Part shown: piece after piece, positions 54,801 through 64,000 of the stretch
Position numbering within the stretch: position 1 is the first letter of the stretch
How the letters are laid out: each line of letters opens with the position of its first letter
Source of the DNA: Verticillium longisporum
Lineage: Eukaryota; Ascomycota; Sordariomycetes; Glomerellales; Plectosphaerellaceae
Direction: 5' to 3'
Length of the DNA stretch: 64,000 nt
NCBI GenBank assembly: GCA_019188255.1
Contig: JAETXT010000001.1
Location: forward strand, 3,038,001-3,102,000
Translations under genes and position numbers: made by a program
The notes under the pieces: model-generated
Told to the model about the DNA's origin: nothing
Databases searched by the model: none
The model's input: the letters and a program-made list of their open reading frames with translations, nothing else

Positions 54801-56998
54801 AGGCGATGGCGGAGCTTCGGCGAATGGTCGCCAAGCGGAAGGTCAATGACGCTCTCAATACCCGTAACGGACCAGATACCAAGCAGTTGCTGCCGAGATC
54901 GCTGGAGCTGGGAAGCGACGTTCTTGTGTTCCGAGAGCGGGAGAAATGGACCGGTCCCTACAAGGTCATATCGGTTTCTGACACGGCGGTCACGGTCGAA
55001 ATGGTTAACGGCCCAACGGAGTTCAGAGGAACACACGTTAAGCCGTACAACAGATCGCCGGATCAGCAGGCTGGGGAGACAATAGTGGTTCGAACTCCAG
55101 AGACCCCAGAACCATTTGAGTACCCAGAGCCAATTCTACCACGACGACGCGGGAGACCCAGGAAGTCAACAAACGCCACGAATCTGTTACAGGCGGCTTT
55201 CACGGATCGCAAGAGCAGTGCGACCGGGACTTCACAGATCGAGCGCCAATTCATTGTCAAAAGGGAACAGCAGGGGTACGACCTAGCTGTTCAACTACGC
55301 AATGAAGGCAGAATAACGACCCCTGGGAAGCCATTTGAACAGTCCGACTGGGAGGAAATCGACTCACTCCTGGCAGCTGGAGTGATCGTGCCGATCAGGA
55401 GATCCGCGTTTCCCAGTGCTAAGATCTTTGGATGCCGGCTTGTAAGAGAGGTGAAAGGCCTCCCTCAAGCCCCATATGAGAAGTCAAGACTGGTGGTTCA
55501 GGGACACAGTGACTGGGAGAAGACAACCCTGCTAACGCAGTCGCCCACGATCATGCGCTGTAGCCAACGACTGATCCTAGCGATCACCCCAACGCTACAG
55601 CAACGTGGCCACCAGTTGATGCTCCGTGATATCAGTCAAGCCTACACCCAGAGCGCTACAGATCTGTTACGCAACGTTCTCCTGCGCGTTCCCAAGGAGC
55701 TACAGCATAGATACCCCGACGGAATCGTCTTCCACGTTGTGAAGCCGCTCTATGGCATCGCAGAGTCAGGTCTCCATTGGTTTGTAACCTATCAGCGCCA
55801 CCACAGAGAGCGCCTAAACGCCGTTCCAACGGGCTACGATCCGTGTTTGCTTCTAACCAGAGCTGGAGAGAGCTTTGGACTGGTCGGAATGCAGACTGAC
55901 GACACCCTCAACCTCGGAGAGCCCGCGTTCATACAAAAGGAACAAACAGAGCTCGAAAGCGCTGGCTTCCGGGCAAAGCCTGCTTCCGTCCTTAACGCAG
56001 GATCTGACGGCGTCTTCAACGGCTGTATCATCAAAGTTGGAACTGAAGATCTCACGATTCAACAGAAAGGCCAAGGTGATCGCCTAGAGCTGGTAACCCC
56101 AGGGACAGCGAGCTCAGAGCAGGAATACATCGCCCAGAGAGCTCGCGGTGCCTATATTGCTTCAACCTGTCAACCAGAGGCAGCCTTCGATTTCTCTGTT
56201 GCAGCCCAAGCCAAGAACCCACAGGAGGACGACTTTGAACGGCTCAACAAACGCATACAATGGCAGATCGCCAACGCAGGCCGTGGCCTGAATTACGTGC
56301 GCCTGGATCTCTCAACGGCCCAACTTTACGTATTTGTTGACGGCTCCTTCGCCAACAATAAGGACCTAAGTTCACAGATCGGATTCGTTGTCCTCCTTGG
56401 TAACGAACGTTCCTGCGATCAGGAGAACGCCTTCACGGTGCGCGGCAATATCCTCCATTGGCAATCCATTAAGTGTAAACGGGTTACGCGTTCAGTTCTG
56501 GCTAGCGAGATCTATGGGATGGTTAGCGGCTTCGACGCGGCTTATGTCCTTAAACAGACGCTCCAAAAGATCTGTAAACGCTTAGAACTGCCGCTCCCAC
56601 GGATGGTTATCTGCACCGACAGCTACTCGCTCTACCAATGCCTGGTTCAACTGAGCGCGACAGCAGAGAAACGCCTAATGATAGATCTCATGGCGTTACG
56701 GCAAAGCTACGAAGAACGCGAAGTCGACGAAATTCGTTGGATCGCCGGAGGCGATAACCCTGCAGATTCAATGACCAAGGGAGCGCCAAACCAGGCACTG
56801 GAAGCGCTAGTGAGCTCTAACGAAGTCACAATCAGGATTGAAGGATGGGTCAAACGTCAAGAAAAGAACAGTCAGGGGGCAAAGGCAATTGATATTAGCA
56901 AAAATGCAGCAAAGCCTAAAAACGAGCACCCCAGAAGCAAAAACGACGACCCCGCGATCAGCAAAACAGCAAAGCAACCGCTCCGCAAAGCGGACTAG
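51842..56998 (+). CDS. Copia Gag-Pol polyprotein
   Basis: The ATG at 51842 (ACAATGAGC) is the first ATG of the frame; 1,718 aa. The N-terminal Gag half contains an atypical knuckle CWICSKRDCRSTKH near residue 483 (CX2CX4CX4H, not CCHC). Then come protease (IPDTGAASVSTAG, about 610), GAG-pre-integrase (RRIHKRFGHPSVEKLW, about 755; CHHC), and the integrase core (VDIMHLDGKP, VTVDAGTNFAS, GKVESYHKP). Reverse transcriptase has DISQAYTQSATDLLR, VKPLYGIAESG and MQTDDTLN at about 1350, where most Copia have YVDD. RNase H has VFVDGSFANN, SVLASEIYG and TDSYSLYQ. It makes all proteins from one frame, without a gag/pol shift. No defect is seen. Confidence 0.93.
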   Translation: MSSSDHGNSSVTEPESAEKMQQEFDGILEELGISRLTQKVRKGLDIDFIVNGAESRFPGSLDSASADLKSAWILKAMSAYGTMKGVHLLEAFIEDFQGWTEEDFDSCNTTITRALKVYLAERGIPLPGAANAKTSKRLVPMLSWEEMPDATESITADRDSVLQRAEEQRDQWDDEQQPTGNAQLSQIRKLRTGRTDPRQPLVPGLSDQRSRQSSQREITPQSRRNETPPPNVTQNPPAWYHALPPHESVNSPIDGAVIKQFASLWNKESNYSGETYDILDDKMRIFTDVCELLQIRYTQLHALFPSILSGRAQTFFLEHMNRSMGLRQMYLAIKQQFDSEINRAQYHTDWSSMTFHSIAAEADNAGKPRMEVLQILLDRLQRCQRALGPAFKEETHLYVNTLRAVQGVPELKIALARPERSFNALSAQLKSTLKVEENTRTPGHFYTDRRYGSGYRQASGRGDRREQSVRRTNDRQPSRIRKCWICSKRDCRSTKHSPEEQQRSKEQWKRMQEARGDQRKGYRQFLTAMEPAESSESDNPTSDELGADDAFGSDPESELMNAHTAHFLANESFQHRIRGSSPKAEMTAPIEQLFTQYQINSTSTWYGIIPDTGAASVSTAGASQTRALIALIPSLTVNKQGIGARVRFGAGNPISTTEEITVPTPIGRITFHIVPTDTPFLLCIKDMDDLGVYLDNTRNELVKRVGEIQERTPIFRKWGHPWFFLDTKTHTSSGITYMMGTESDRAAFLTEAELRRIHKRFGHPSVEKLWNLLQRADQDVNRDALELINRFCHHCQIKGKSPQRFKFALRSDIDFNYEILVDIMHLDGKPVLHVIDASTGFQSATFIPNFTARATWEALKRCWLDTYLGPPDVVTVDAGTNFASAEFRAEARLLGMTCHQIPVEAHWSIGKVESYHKPIRRAYEILKAESRDTSLESLLQGAVKAVNDTAGPNGLVPTLLVFGAMPRITANSAPTATQAQRAEAVNKAMAELRRMVAKRKVNDALNTRNGPDTKQLLPRSLELGSDVLVFREREKWTGPYKVISVSDTAVTVEMVNGPTEFRGTHVKPYNRSPDQQAGETIVVRTPETPEPFEYPEPILPRRRGRPRKSTNATNLLQAAFTDRKSSATGTSQIERQFIVKREQQGYDLAVQLRNEGRITTPGKPFEQSDWEEIDSLLAAGVIVPIRRSAFPSAKIFGCRLVREVKGLPQAPYEKSRLVVQGHSDWEKTTLLTQSPTIMRCSQRLILAITPTLQQRGHQLMLRDISQAYTQSATDLLRNVLLRVPKELQHRYPDGIVFHVVKPLYGIAESGLHWFVTYQRHHRERLNAVPTGYDPCLLLTRAGESFGLVGMQTDDTLNLGEPAFIQKEQTELESAGFRAKPASVLNAGSDGVFNGCIIKVGTEDLTIQQKGQGDRLELVTPGTASSEQEYIAQRARGAYIASTCQPEAAFDFSVAAQAKNPQEDDFERLNKRIQWQIANAGRGLNYVRLDLSTAQLYVFVDGSFANNKDLSSQIGFVVLLGNERSCDQENAFTVRGNILHWQSIKCKRVTRSVLASEIYGMVSGFDAAYVLKQTLQKICKRLELPLPRMVICTDSYSLYQCLVQLSATAEKRLMIDLMALRQSYEEREVDEIRWIAGGDNPADSMTKGAPNQALEALVSSNEVTIRIEGWVKRQEKNSQGAKAIDISKNAAKPKNEHPRSKNDDPAISKTAKQPLRKAD

Positions 56999-57217
56999 GC
57001 CTCGGAATCCGAAGAATCCGAGTTTGACTGCTCTGGCGAGTCCCACCAGAGGCAGTCAAAGAGCCGCAGAGCTGCGGCCCGCCCAGCCGCCTTGCGGTCG
57101 GCATTACAAAGACCATCGAGGTCCTTGTTGGGGTCGTCACCCCCTTCGCCTCCTCCTCCTCGGCGATCGTCAGCATGCCCTTCACGACGGCACGCCACTT
57201 TTCCTTATCCTATTCAT
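56995..57217 (-). pseudogene. Small antisense ORF between Copia pol and 3' LTR (two one-base gaps)
   Basis: From the ATG at 57217 to the TAG at 56995, overlapping the pol stop by 4 nt. Read with one base restored in each of two homopolymers (T4 at 57199-57202, C5 at 57140-57144) it is a 74-codon frame. It has a basic start, an EEEE stretch, NKDLDGLCNADRKAAGRAAA, LRLFDCLWWDSPEQ and an acidic Ser/Asp tail. The composition looks protein-like, and the acidic C-terminus is a natural end. The family is unknown. The position parallels the antisense gene of the Gypsy copies. Without the two corrections only the C-terminal 65 or so residues are open. Confidence 0.4.
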
Positions 57218-57377
57218 TGTTCTCCTACTGTTAATTGTTCACTTTAAGGCTGGAAGAGCAGATCTAACGCGCCGAAGACTGGAGATTGGAAGCGCGTTGG
57301 AGCGGCTATCGACCCTAGCGACAGCTCCCAATATTGGTTCTCGCGGCTGTTCTATCCACAAAGAAAAGAGAGCCAGT

Positions 57378-57662
57378 GTTGAACCAATATTAGGGGTTCC
57401 CTAGGGCAGTGATCTCGGTAGGGGATCACCGATATGGTGATCACCGTGGCTGGGATTCACAGCTCTCAGGAGCACGTGAATCACAGCTTACGTGATCGGT
57501 GAATCAGATGGGTATATCTGACTCACGTAGGTAGTGGTAATTCAGAGAGAGATCATCAACTACATCACAAGACTTATATCACCTACCCTACCTATTCAGA
57601 GCTCTCAGGCACAGCCAAAGCAATGAAACGGGGTTCACATAAGCAGTGAAGCCCTCTCAACA
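57378..57662 (+). repeat. Copia 3' LTR (285 bp)
   Basis: Matches 51212-51498 except for two single-base indels, one of them G5/G4 at the start (ATTAGGGGG versus ATTAGGGG). Confidence 0.93.
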
Positions 57663-58016
57663 AATATACTATTTATAAGATCGATCTTAATTTCTCTAGC
57701 TTTAGCTATTCTATATTATATTAAATATAATATTAATTAATATTAAGAGGGCTTTATTATTTATATAAACCCTAATCTAGTACTTCTATTATACTTATAA
57801 GCTCTAAATAGGTAGGGTATCTAATAAGTCTTATAATAGTTAATTCTTATCTAATTTTCTACTTCTCTAAGTTACTATTACTTACGTGAGTTAGATATAC
57901 CTATCTACTCTTAGCGATTACGTAAGCCGTAGTTCACGTGCTCCTAAGAGCAGTGGATCCTAGATATCCTAGATATCACTATCCTAACTATAGAGTTCCC
58001 TAATATTAGTTTAATA
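57663..58016 (-). repeat. RIP-degraded old Copia, part 2, with its 5' LTR (57741-58016)
   Basis: Begins with the target duplication AATAT and continues the alignment with 37,299-37,650. In reverse complement, 58016-57741 reads as the young Copia LTR with transitions: TATTAAACTAATATTAGGG for TGTTGAACCAATATTAGGG. The flanks beyond 58016 and 37650 differ, marking the element end. Confidence 0.8.
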
Positions 58017-58920
58017 AACGCAGAATTAATTAATTATAGAGGACTAACCTCTTAATACTTATACTTACTATAAGTATACTTAGAGTATAAAGTAGCTATA
58101 ATAGCCCCTTCTTAATTAAAGTAGTTAATAGACTAGCGCTATATAATATGGGATATATAGAGTATATAGGGCACTTTACGCTCCGCGCTATCCTATAGCT
58201 AAGTAGCTAGATAGCGCTATTATTACTCGATCTCCTTCTCCTTAGCTTAATCTAAGACTTAGCCCCTTAAGGCTTAAGCTCGGATCCTCTCTTATTCCTC
58301 TAGAATAAAATAATCTATCTATTTATAGAAAGTTAATATAAGATATTATATAATATAAGCTATAGAATATTTATAACATTAATAATATTATAGCTATTAT
58401 AAGAATTATTAATAATAGAATAATATATCTATAATTATAAGATTTATTAATTCCTTAATTTTAATATTAATACGATAAAAGAAATATTATAGATTAATAA
58501 ATTAAAATAATAAAGAAATATAGATTAAAGGGAACTTATAAGTAATTTAGTAATAGAGGTCTAAAGAAAGGAAGTTAGAAATAGGCTATAATAAATACTA
58601 AAAATCGATAAATAGGGCCTCTTTCTAAGTTTATATAAATCGGCTAAGTAATAATAAGAAAGGTACTACTATAGGACCTATAGATATAGTACGGAGTAAC
58701 GCGCTAGAAGACTCTAGAGTAAGGCTATTCCTATTAACTCCTAAGGACTAGGAGTCCTAAGGGGGGGGATTATATTAAGACCCTACGGAGCTACCTAGGG
58801 CCTATTGAGCTAGGGGGCTAGCTAGGGGCTAAGGGTTATAAGAGAACGTATATATAGGCTACGGAGGGCCCCCCTAAAGCTGCGGAGGGCTAGAATTTAG
58901 ATATATTCCTATCCTATACC
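58017..58920. repeat. AT-rich RIP-degraded DNA, grading into normal sequence
   Basis: No frames, and composition rises toward normal from about 58,740. Contains CTAAGG/CTACGGAG-rich stretches of unknown origin. Confidence 0.55.
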
Positions 58921-59612
58921 TATATTCTAACTACCTGCGGACCCTGTGGAAGACCCCTTCACTCTATTCTAAACAACGCTCTGACATGGCATAAGGTTGT
59001 TCGCCCCGTCATTCAATCTTCCTGTCTCAGCCAGGTCCGGTGGGCTCCATGGTAGATGATGCCTTGACTTGGCCTATGAGAGTTGCATATAAAACAATGG
59101 ATTATGGACCTAGGTGCATTGGTCGTGCATTTCAATCCATTTTTAGTGGTGTTGGATGATCCTTCACCAAGAACCAAACTGCATTAGTATGTGATACGAG
59201 GGCTTTGGGCATGCTGCTATCGTGTGACAAGGTATCCCATCCATCACGACATAGCGGCTACCACCAGAAACCACTCGCATCAAGTATGAAACCTGCAAGA
59301 CAATTAGCTGCCATCATATACCTTCAGGAGTTACAGAGTGTATGACCAAGGATGCTTTCAAGGAATGGACGGCAATACCCCCGTAGCGTTCGACGACAGC
59401 TTGAGCCACACCACTTTCGACATGTACGATGCTCATATAATCATCTTAGCCGATCTGAAGTAATCCATCAGCAGCACGGGAGGTCTCTATCTAGTTAAAT
59501 GTGATTTAGGCTATGTAGATCAGGTCTTATGTCCTAATCGAATATCCGATTACTGATTCTCGAAACGTATAATATATGAAACTGGGGCAGCATTGTACGC
59601 CTGGAGGCAGCC

Positions 59613-59918
59613 TCACTTGTTCCAGATTCGATTGAGAGTTCCTAGGCCCCTCAAAGGCTTTATCTGTGTACCATCAGGGCAGTGACCGATGAGGGACAAC
59701 TGAACTCCCTTGGAAGAGACGCCAGAGACATTTAACATATGTTCGAGGTATTTCTCATGCAAGTTTGAATGCCCAAACGTGTTATAGAAAGGGTTCTCAA
59801 GTACGCTATCAGGATTGTAGTGAATGAGAGGTCTCAAAGGTTTCACGAAACACATGGCAGATATCATAATAGCTTGGCATTTCTGCAAGCCTTCGAGACA
59901 AGTCTCGCCTTGAAACAA
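59613..59918 (-). CDS. Possible C-terminal fragment of an unknown protein
   Basis: An open frame of 101 codons with a balanced, protein-like composition (FVKPLRPLIHYNPDSVLENP, YNTFGHSNLHEKYLEHML, GVQLSLIGHCPDGTQIKPLR) ending LNRIWNK. I cannot name a family. No matching upstream exon was found on the minus strand. It could be a gene relic beside the transposon island or a chance frame. Confidence 0.3.
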   Translation of the reverse strand: MFQGETCLEGLQKCQAIMISAMCFVKPLRPLIHYNPDSVLENPFYNTFGHSNLHEKYLEHMLNVSGVSSKGVQLSLIGHCPDGTQIKPLRGLGTLNRIWNK

Positions 59919-62900
59919 CAGTTGCGTATATCGTAGTATGGGGTTGTGGACTCAATCCAGTACGTCAAGAAATTACAAGAAGTCATTGCATGACGGCAGA
60001 GGAACGAACGTGTCACCAGTCTCCAAGATTATGAACATGAAAGAATGTCAGTTTCTGTTGAAGATTTCAAGGTGTTTTTCAGGTCCTTCTATAGTTCAGG
60101 AGTCCAAAGTTATAACAGACAAAACAAAGGACGTGACTTATAGGCTACAAAGACAAGCAGAGTTTTGCAATCCTCAACGTCCGTATTGCTCATATGCTCC
60201 ATATCAACGCATCTTCGTCTCGAGGCTATTCAACAGGCGGGGAATTGATCAAAACTAAGCTACCTCACCTGATTGCAACCGCAACAAGGTCTTCGACAGG
60301 CCACAAGACCAGCGTCCGAGGAGGAAAACTAAAACGACATGTGAGATCAAATTAACATCATATGTGCTTGGCAACCTGTGGTAGTGCTGTATCTCCTGGC
60401 CGTACCTCATGGACATCGAGGTCTCAGAACATTGAGACATCATCACTAGTAGCAATCAACAGGTGCAGGAAAGAACTCCACAGGAAGCGAGAGGAAGAAG
60501 AGAGACTGAAGGGAACCCAGGAACGTGCGTCGTTACAGCTTCACTTGCATGTGTCATCCTGTCAAAGGCTTGACAGCAGCAAAGCTGGCCTAGGCCAAGA
60601 CCCTTGACATACTGCAAGCAGGTTTACCTGCAGACCTCCTCGCTGCTTCATGGACCTCGAGGCCGCCGACCTGCAGTGTCCCAAGAGTTCGCAGGACCAC
60701 GACAGGAAGCTCCAGAGAGGAGGATGAGGCCGTGACCCCTTTGACGGTGCCGATGGCATCCTCCCCTCTTCTTCCTCCTTCGCTCCACACCAGACAGAGT
60801 CGCAGCGTTGCCACGAGCCTCGAACGCAGAGGACGATCCACAGGAGATTACCGCATAAGCTTTCGCACGCCCTGCATAAGCTCCAGCTTCCTCTTTCTCG
60901 ATCTCGAGCTACCCTGCTTGCCGCCCGCCCCAGAGCTCGTCGCCGGCATGAGGCTTGGACAAACACCTCACCCCTTCCTTGTTCTCAATAATCGCCACCC
61001 ATCTCCCTCGCTCTCTGCGCACATCGTTGAGGCCAAAGGCCTCGACCAGGCCTCGCGTCCGCACGACGGCGCTGCAGTTTGCGATGCGCGCCATGCCCTT
61101 CCCCCCTTTCCTTTGTGGCTGAAAGCAGGAGGCGGGTTCAGCGCCGAAAAAATCCCCGACGACAAGCAGAGAGGCTGATCAAAGCATATCACCGCCGACA
61201 GCAAGACCGGTGATCTGGTCATATCGCCGACAGCGGCCCAGGCGAGAGCTGATCGCCAGGTTCAGGGCGAACAGCATCCCCCTAAAGGCAACAACACCTG
61301 CGCTGTCGCCCCCTCCACTTCGTCCCTCACTCCCTCAGAGACTGAGCCGCGTGCGTGACAGCCTACCTCACACATGCTTGACGGAGTCCAGTGGGCGACA
61401 GACGCTCACTTCGCGCCCCAGAACTCAAATAAACGAGACTGAGCCATATGTCATGCATGCTCGAGGCTCTGTCGGAGGGGGTTTCATGAGGGGCTAAAAA
61501 GGAAATTGTAATGAAGGGGGACGGGAAACAGCAAGTTGACCAGGGTTCTGGGCCCAGAGTGAAACAGATGCCCCCGCGGCGCGGCGTGCTAGATGCTTCG
61601 TCCGGGGTTGGGTAGCTCTGCCGGAAGGGAAAGGCGGCAGGAGGATGAAGAGGCGTGAAAGAGGAGGGGAGGGGAAGGGTGGAAAGCTTCTCAACAGTTT
61701 GACGGTTCGCGGGGTACGGTTGCTGCATGTTCCACTTCTACACGGCGCGATGTAGCTGTCCAGACTTCAACACCCTGCGAGCGTCTTGAGTGCTGCCCTG
61801 CTAGCTCAGACCTCGTCTGACGCCGGTGACACCATCGTAGGCATGGCGGCCTGAGAGCTCCCAGGTCCCCTTGAAGCCGTCAGAGACAGCTTCCCTTTCG
61901 GATCTCGTCAGGCACGCCAGTGCAGCCATCGCCAGCCCTAGATTTGACAATGCAGGAGATATGGTGGGTGTTGAAAACGGCTCGTAGCCGTGTGATGCCC
62001 CCCCCTTCCACGAGCCTTCCAGGGAAGCTTCTATGCCGACCGCAACCGCGTCAACGCGGATGAAGTCATCGAGGCCGTCGACGACAGGCACTGCGATAAG
62101 ACCAACACTCCAATGTCTCAGACGACGACCCGTGGCACCTTCTGGTTAGGGCTGGATATCGTCGGCCCAATTCAGGGCAATCGTGTGAACGGGCCAGGGA
62201 CAGACTCATTCCCCCACGCAAGAGGGCTAGCATATATGGCAAAGGGTTGCCGCCAGCGTGAGTCCAGAGGCGCGGCGTTGAACGAATCGACCACTCGGAA
62301 CAAGAGGGTTGGGCGCGATATGCAGAGTCATCTGTCCAATTATCCGACTATTGAATCGACATGGGATGATGGAGGGAAGGAGCTTGGACAGTGTGATGAA
62401 GAGTGCGTCTACCTACCGTGATGAAAGGTGTGGCTGCTGCGCCTCTTTGCATTTTGTGACGATGGCGCTCTGCTAGTTGGCTTCGAGAAGCTCAAGGGAA
62501 GATTGTTTGCAGAAGAGGCGCGACCCCCCGTTTCTCACTGTTGCGATGGGCGCCAAGTCGACCAGGTCCTGTCCGCATATACGCTGTGTGGGTGGCAGCA
62601 GCAGCAGCAGCGACAGCTCTCGCAAGCTCCCCTGGCATTCTTCTTTCCATCTCATCTATCTCACCCCACGGATGATGCGGAGAGCGGTGACTTGGATGTC
62701 TCCCGGGCGTCCATCCCTATAGACCATAGAGGAGATAGAGGGGAGCTATTCTGCCTCGGGAGGAGCTCGTCAACACGGCAGTCGTTGAGCAGAGGAGGCA
62801 AGGGTGGGGAAGAGGAGGGGAGGGACGTTTTCACAAGCCAAAAAGGCCAGCCGCCGCCACCGTGAACCCCGGCACCTCATTCACGAGAGCCAGCCCCGTC

Positions 62901-63000
62901 GGAGCAAATTCCCAAAGCGTGGGAAACGTCCGGCCTCGATCCAAACCCTGTGCCCCACTCCAGGGTCATTGTTCCCCTTGGAACCAGACTTGCTCCTCCA

Positions 63001-63005
<5 letters not shown>

Positions 63006-63031
<26 letters not shown>
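63006..63031. repeat. (GGC)n trinucleotide tract
   Basis: Eight or so GGC units followed by degenerate GGT/GTT triplets to about 63058. Simple repeat; no coding context established. Confidence 0.7.
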
Positions 63032-64000
63032 TGGTAGTGGTTGTGGCTGTGGTGGTGAGGACAGACGTTCCTCGAAGCCCAGAGTTCAAGATCCAATGAC
63101 CAAGGTTCAGGGGCCCACGGTGCATTGAGTTTGCGCTGTGCAAACGGCTTGACCCCCTGAGCTTGGTTCGGTTGAGCGACCAGTAAATGAAGTTTTAGGG
63201 CTTTTTCGGAGCTTCTTGGGGTTTGATGAGCTGGGATCGGCGCAAGGAGGGAAAACTCAATCGTGCCGAGGTGCGCGAGTCGTCGATTATTGAAATTTCA
63301 AGGCACCTGTCAGTGTTGAGGTTCGTCGGCGGGGGCTTGTTGAAGCCCACGCCCGTCTGCGCTGGCGTGATGAAACCCCAGGTTGTGCCCGGGACCCGAG
63401 CCTCCCTGGAGTCGGGCAGTCGCCAGCATTCCGAGCTCGGGCCGGGCGTGCATCTGCATCAGACAATATATGATTCCCAGTGCAAGAAGCGGCGGCGAGG
63501 CGTGGTGATGAAGCAGTTGAGCGCCTCAGAAGTCTACCTATGGGTCAAAGTAGAGCCGCTCTATCAAACCTTCGTGCAACTGGTCGTTGGCAACGCGCAG
63601 GACACGGGGTAGCCTGAGCCTGAGCCGCCTTGATCCGTTGGGTCTTACCCCAGGTTCAGCAGGTCTGGGGAAACGATGTCCTTTGGTGCCGGCGTTGGGA
63701 ACTCTGGGGAGACTGGGGATTCACGCGTTGTACCGTTGTTTTCGCCCGTCAAACTCGCATCAAATCCCCGTTCCCCCCTCTTCCAGTACGTAACATTTCG
63801 ATCCAACATGGCCGCCAACGAAACGTGCAGTCGCTGGTGCCCTGCGGAGAAGATGGAGAGGGTAGTTGGCGTTGCCTAATAACGGCACCTCTATTAGTCA
63901 CTGGCGCACCTTGGGCGACCCTTCGGGTGTCATGGTGGTGTCGCGGCGGAGGCGAGGCGGAGAGGCGCATGCATGGATAGGGTTTTGCGGGGTGAGGCCG

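Larger units (their letters stand above)
51212..57662 (+). mobile_element. Ty1/Copia retrotransposon, young and open
   Basis: 6,451 bp with a perfect 5-bp target duplication AATAT and LTRs that differ by about two single-base indels. One long Gag-Pol frame with the domain order protease-integrase-RT-RNase H defines Copia. It inserted into a RIP-degraded Copia of its own family in the opposite orientation. Confidence 0.95.
58921..64000. other. Normal-composition region without a recognisable gene
   Basis: 5 kb with many short open frames on both strands but no domain, intron pattern or codon bias that would support a gene, apart from the fragment at 59613-59918. It may be regulatory sequence, decayed genes or a long untranslated region of a gene beyond the window. 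CAG triplets occur at about 62,597-62,611 and a GGC run at 63,006. Confidence 0.5.

Noticed and set aside
62113..62421. Frame with LGLDIVGPIQGN, like the integrase D-I-V-G-P motif
   Set aside because: No other integrase motif nearby and the rest is unrelated; chance.
60562..63140. Numerous short frames in the right-hand 5 kb
   Set aside because: Low-complexity Ser/Arg/Pro/Gly translations from GC-rich and triplet-repeat DNA; none supported.

Overview
The window is nuclear DNA of a filamentous ascomycete, most likely a Sordariomycete. Three things point there: short GT-AG introns of 50-67 nt with CTAAC-type branch sites, fungal housekeeping genes, and long AT-rich tracts that look like repeat-induced point mutation (RIP). 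No species is assigned. All calls come from reading the sequence; no search was run. LAYOUT. 1-8,630 is ordinary gene space: a Gfo/Idh/MocA-type oxidoreductase (cut by the window edge), a class I aldolase of the DapA family, a TDA3/DAO-type FAD oxidoreductase, and a glutathione peroxidase with one apparent frameshift. 10,018-14,934 holds two decayed secreted-protein genes. The second is an M43-like metalloprotease with a long Ser/Thr/Pro-rich N-terminus, and it is cut by a Tad-like LINE (about 14,935-20,876). 21,340-22,170 is a broken ankyrin-repeat gene. 22,776-58,016 is a transposon island. Two nearly identical chromodomain Ty3/Gypsy elements lie in inverted orientation (22,776-29,643 and 42,279-49,170). 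Between them are two inverted Fot1/pogo DNA transposons (31,678-33,536 and 38,792-40,651), set in very AT-rich RIP-degraded repeat sequence. A young Ty1/Copia element (51,212-57,662) sits inside an older RIP-degraded Copia of the same family. From about 58,900 to the end the base composition is normal but no gene is recognisable apart from one weak fragment. HOW THE PARTS RELATE. The three metabolic genes at the left (NAD(P)-oxidoreductase, pyruvate-type aldolase, FAD oxidase) could act in catabolism of a sugar acid or amino acid, but no substrate can be read from sequence. The young elements (GC-rich, open frames, near-identical LTRs) have escaped the RIP that destroyed their surroundings, so they arrived after RIP stopped acting on this lineage, or where it no longer acts. 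MOST NOTEWORTHY. (1) Both Gypsy copies carry, antisense between pol and the 3' LTR, an intron-containing gene for a small protein with a Zn2Cys6-like cysteine array. Its 3' end overlaps pol. (2) Each Gypsy copy has two different LTR types in reciprocal order, which reverse transcription cannot produce; it implies recombination between the copies or a mis-assembly. (3) The antisense gene co-varies with the LTR U3, and U3 is packed with short GTGA-type inverted motifs. (4) The Copia leader holds two tandem hairpins whose stems differ by compensatory changes, and the Copia also has a small antisense ORF after pol. (5) Most frameshifts in the window are single-base losses, many in homopolymers, so several apparent pseudogenes may be sequencing artefacts.
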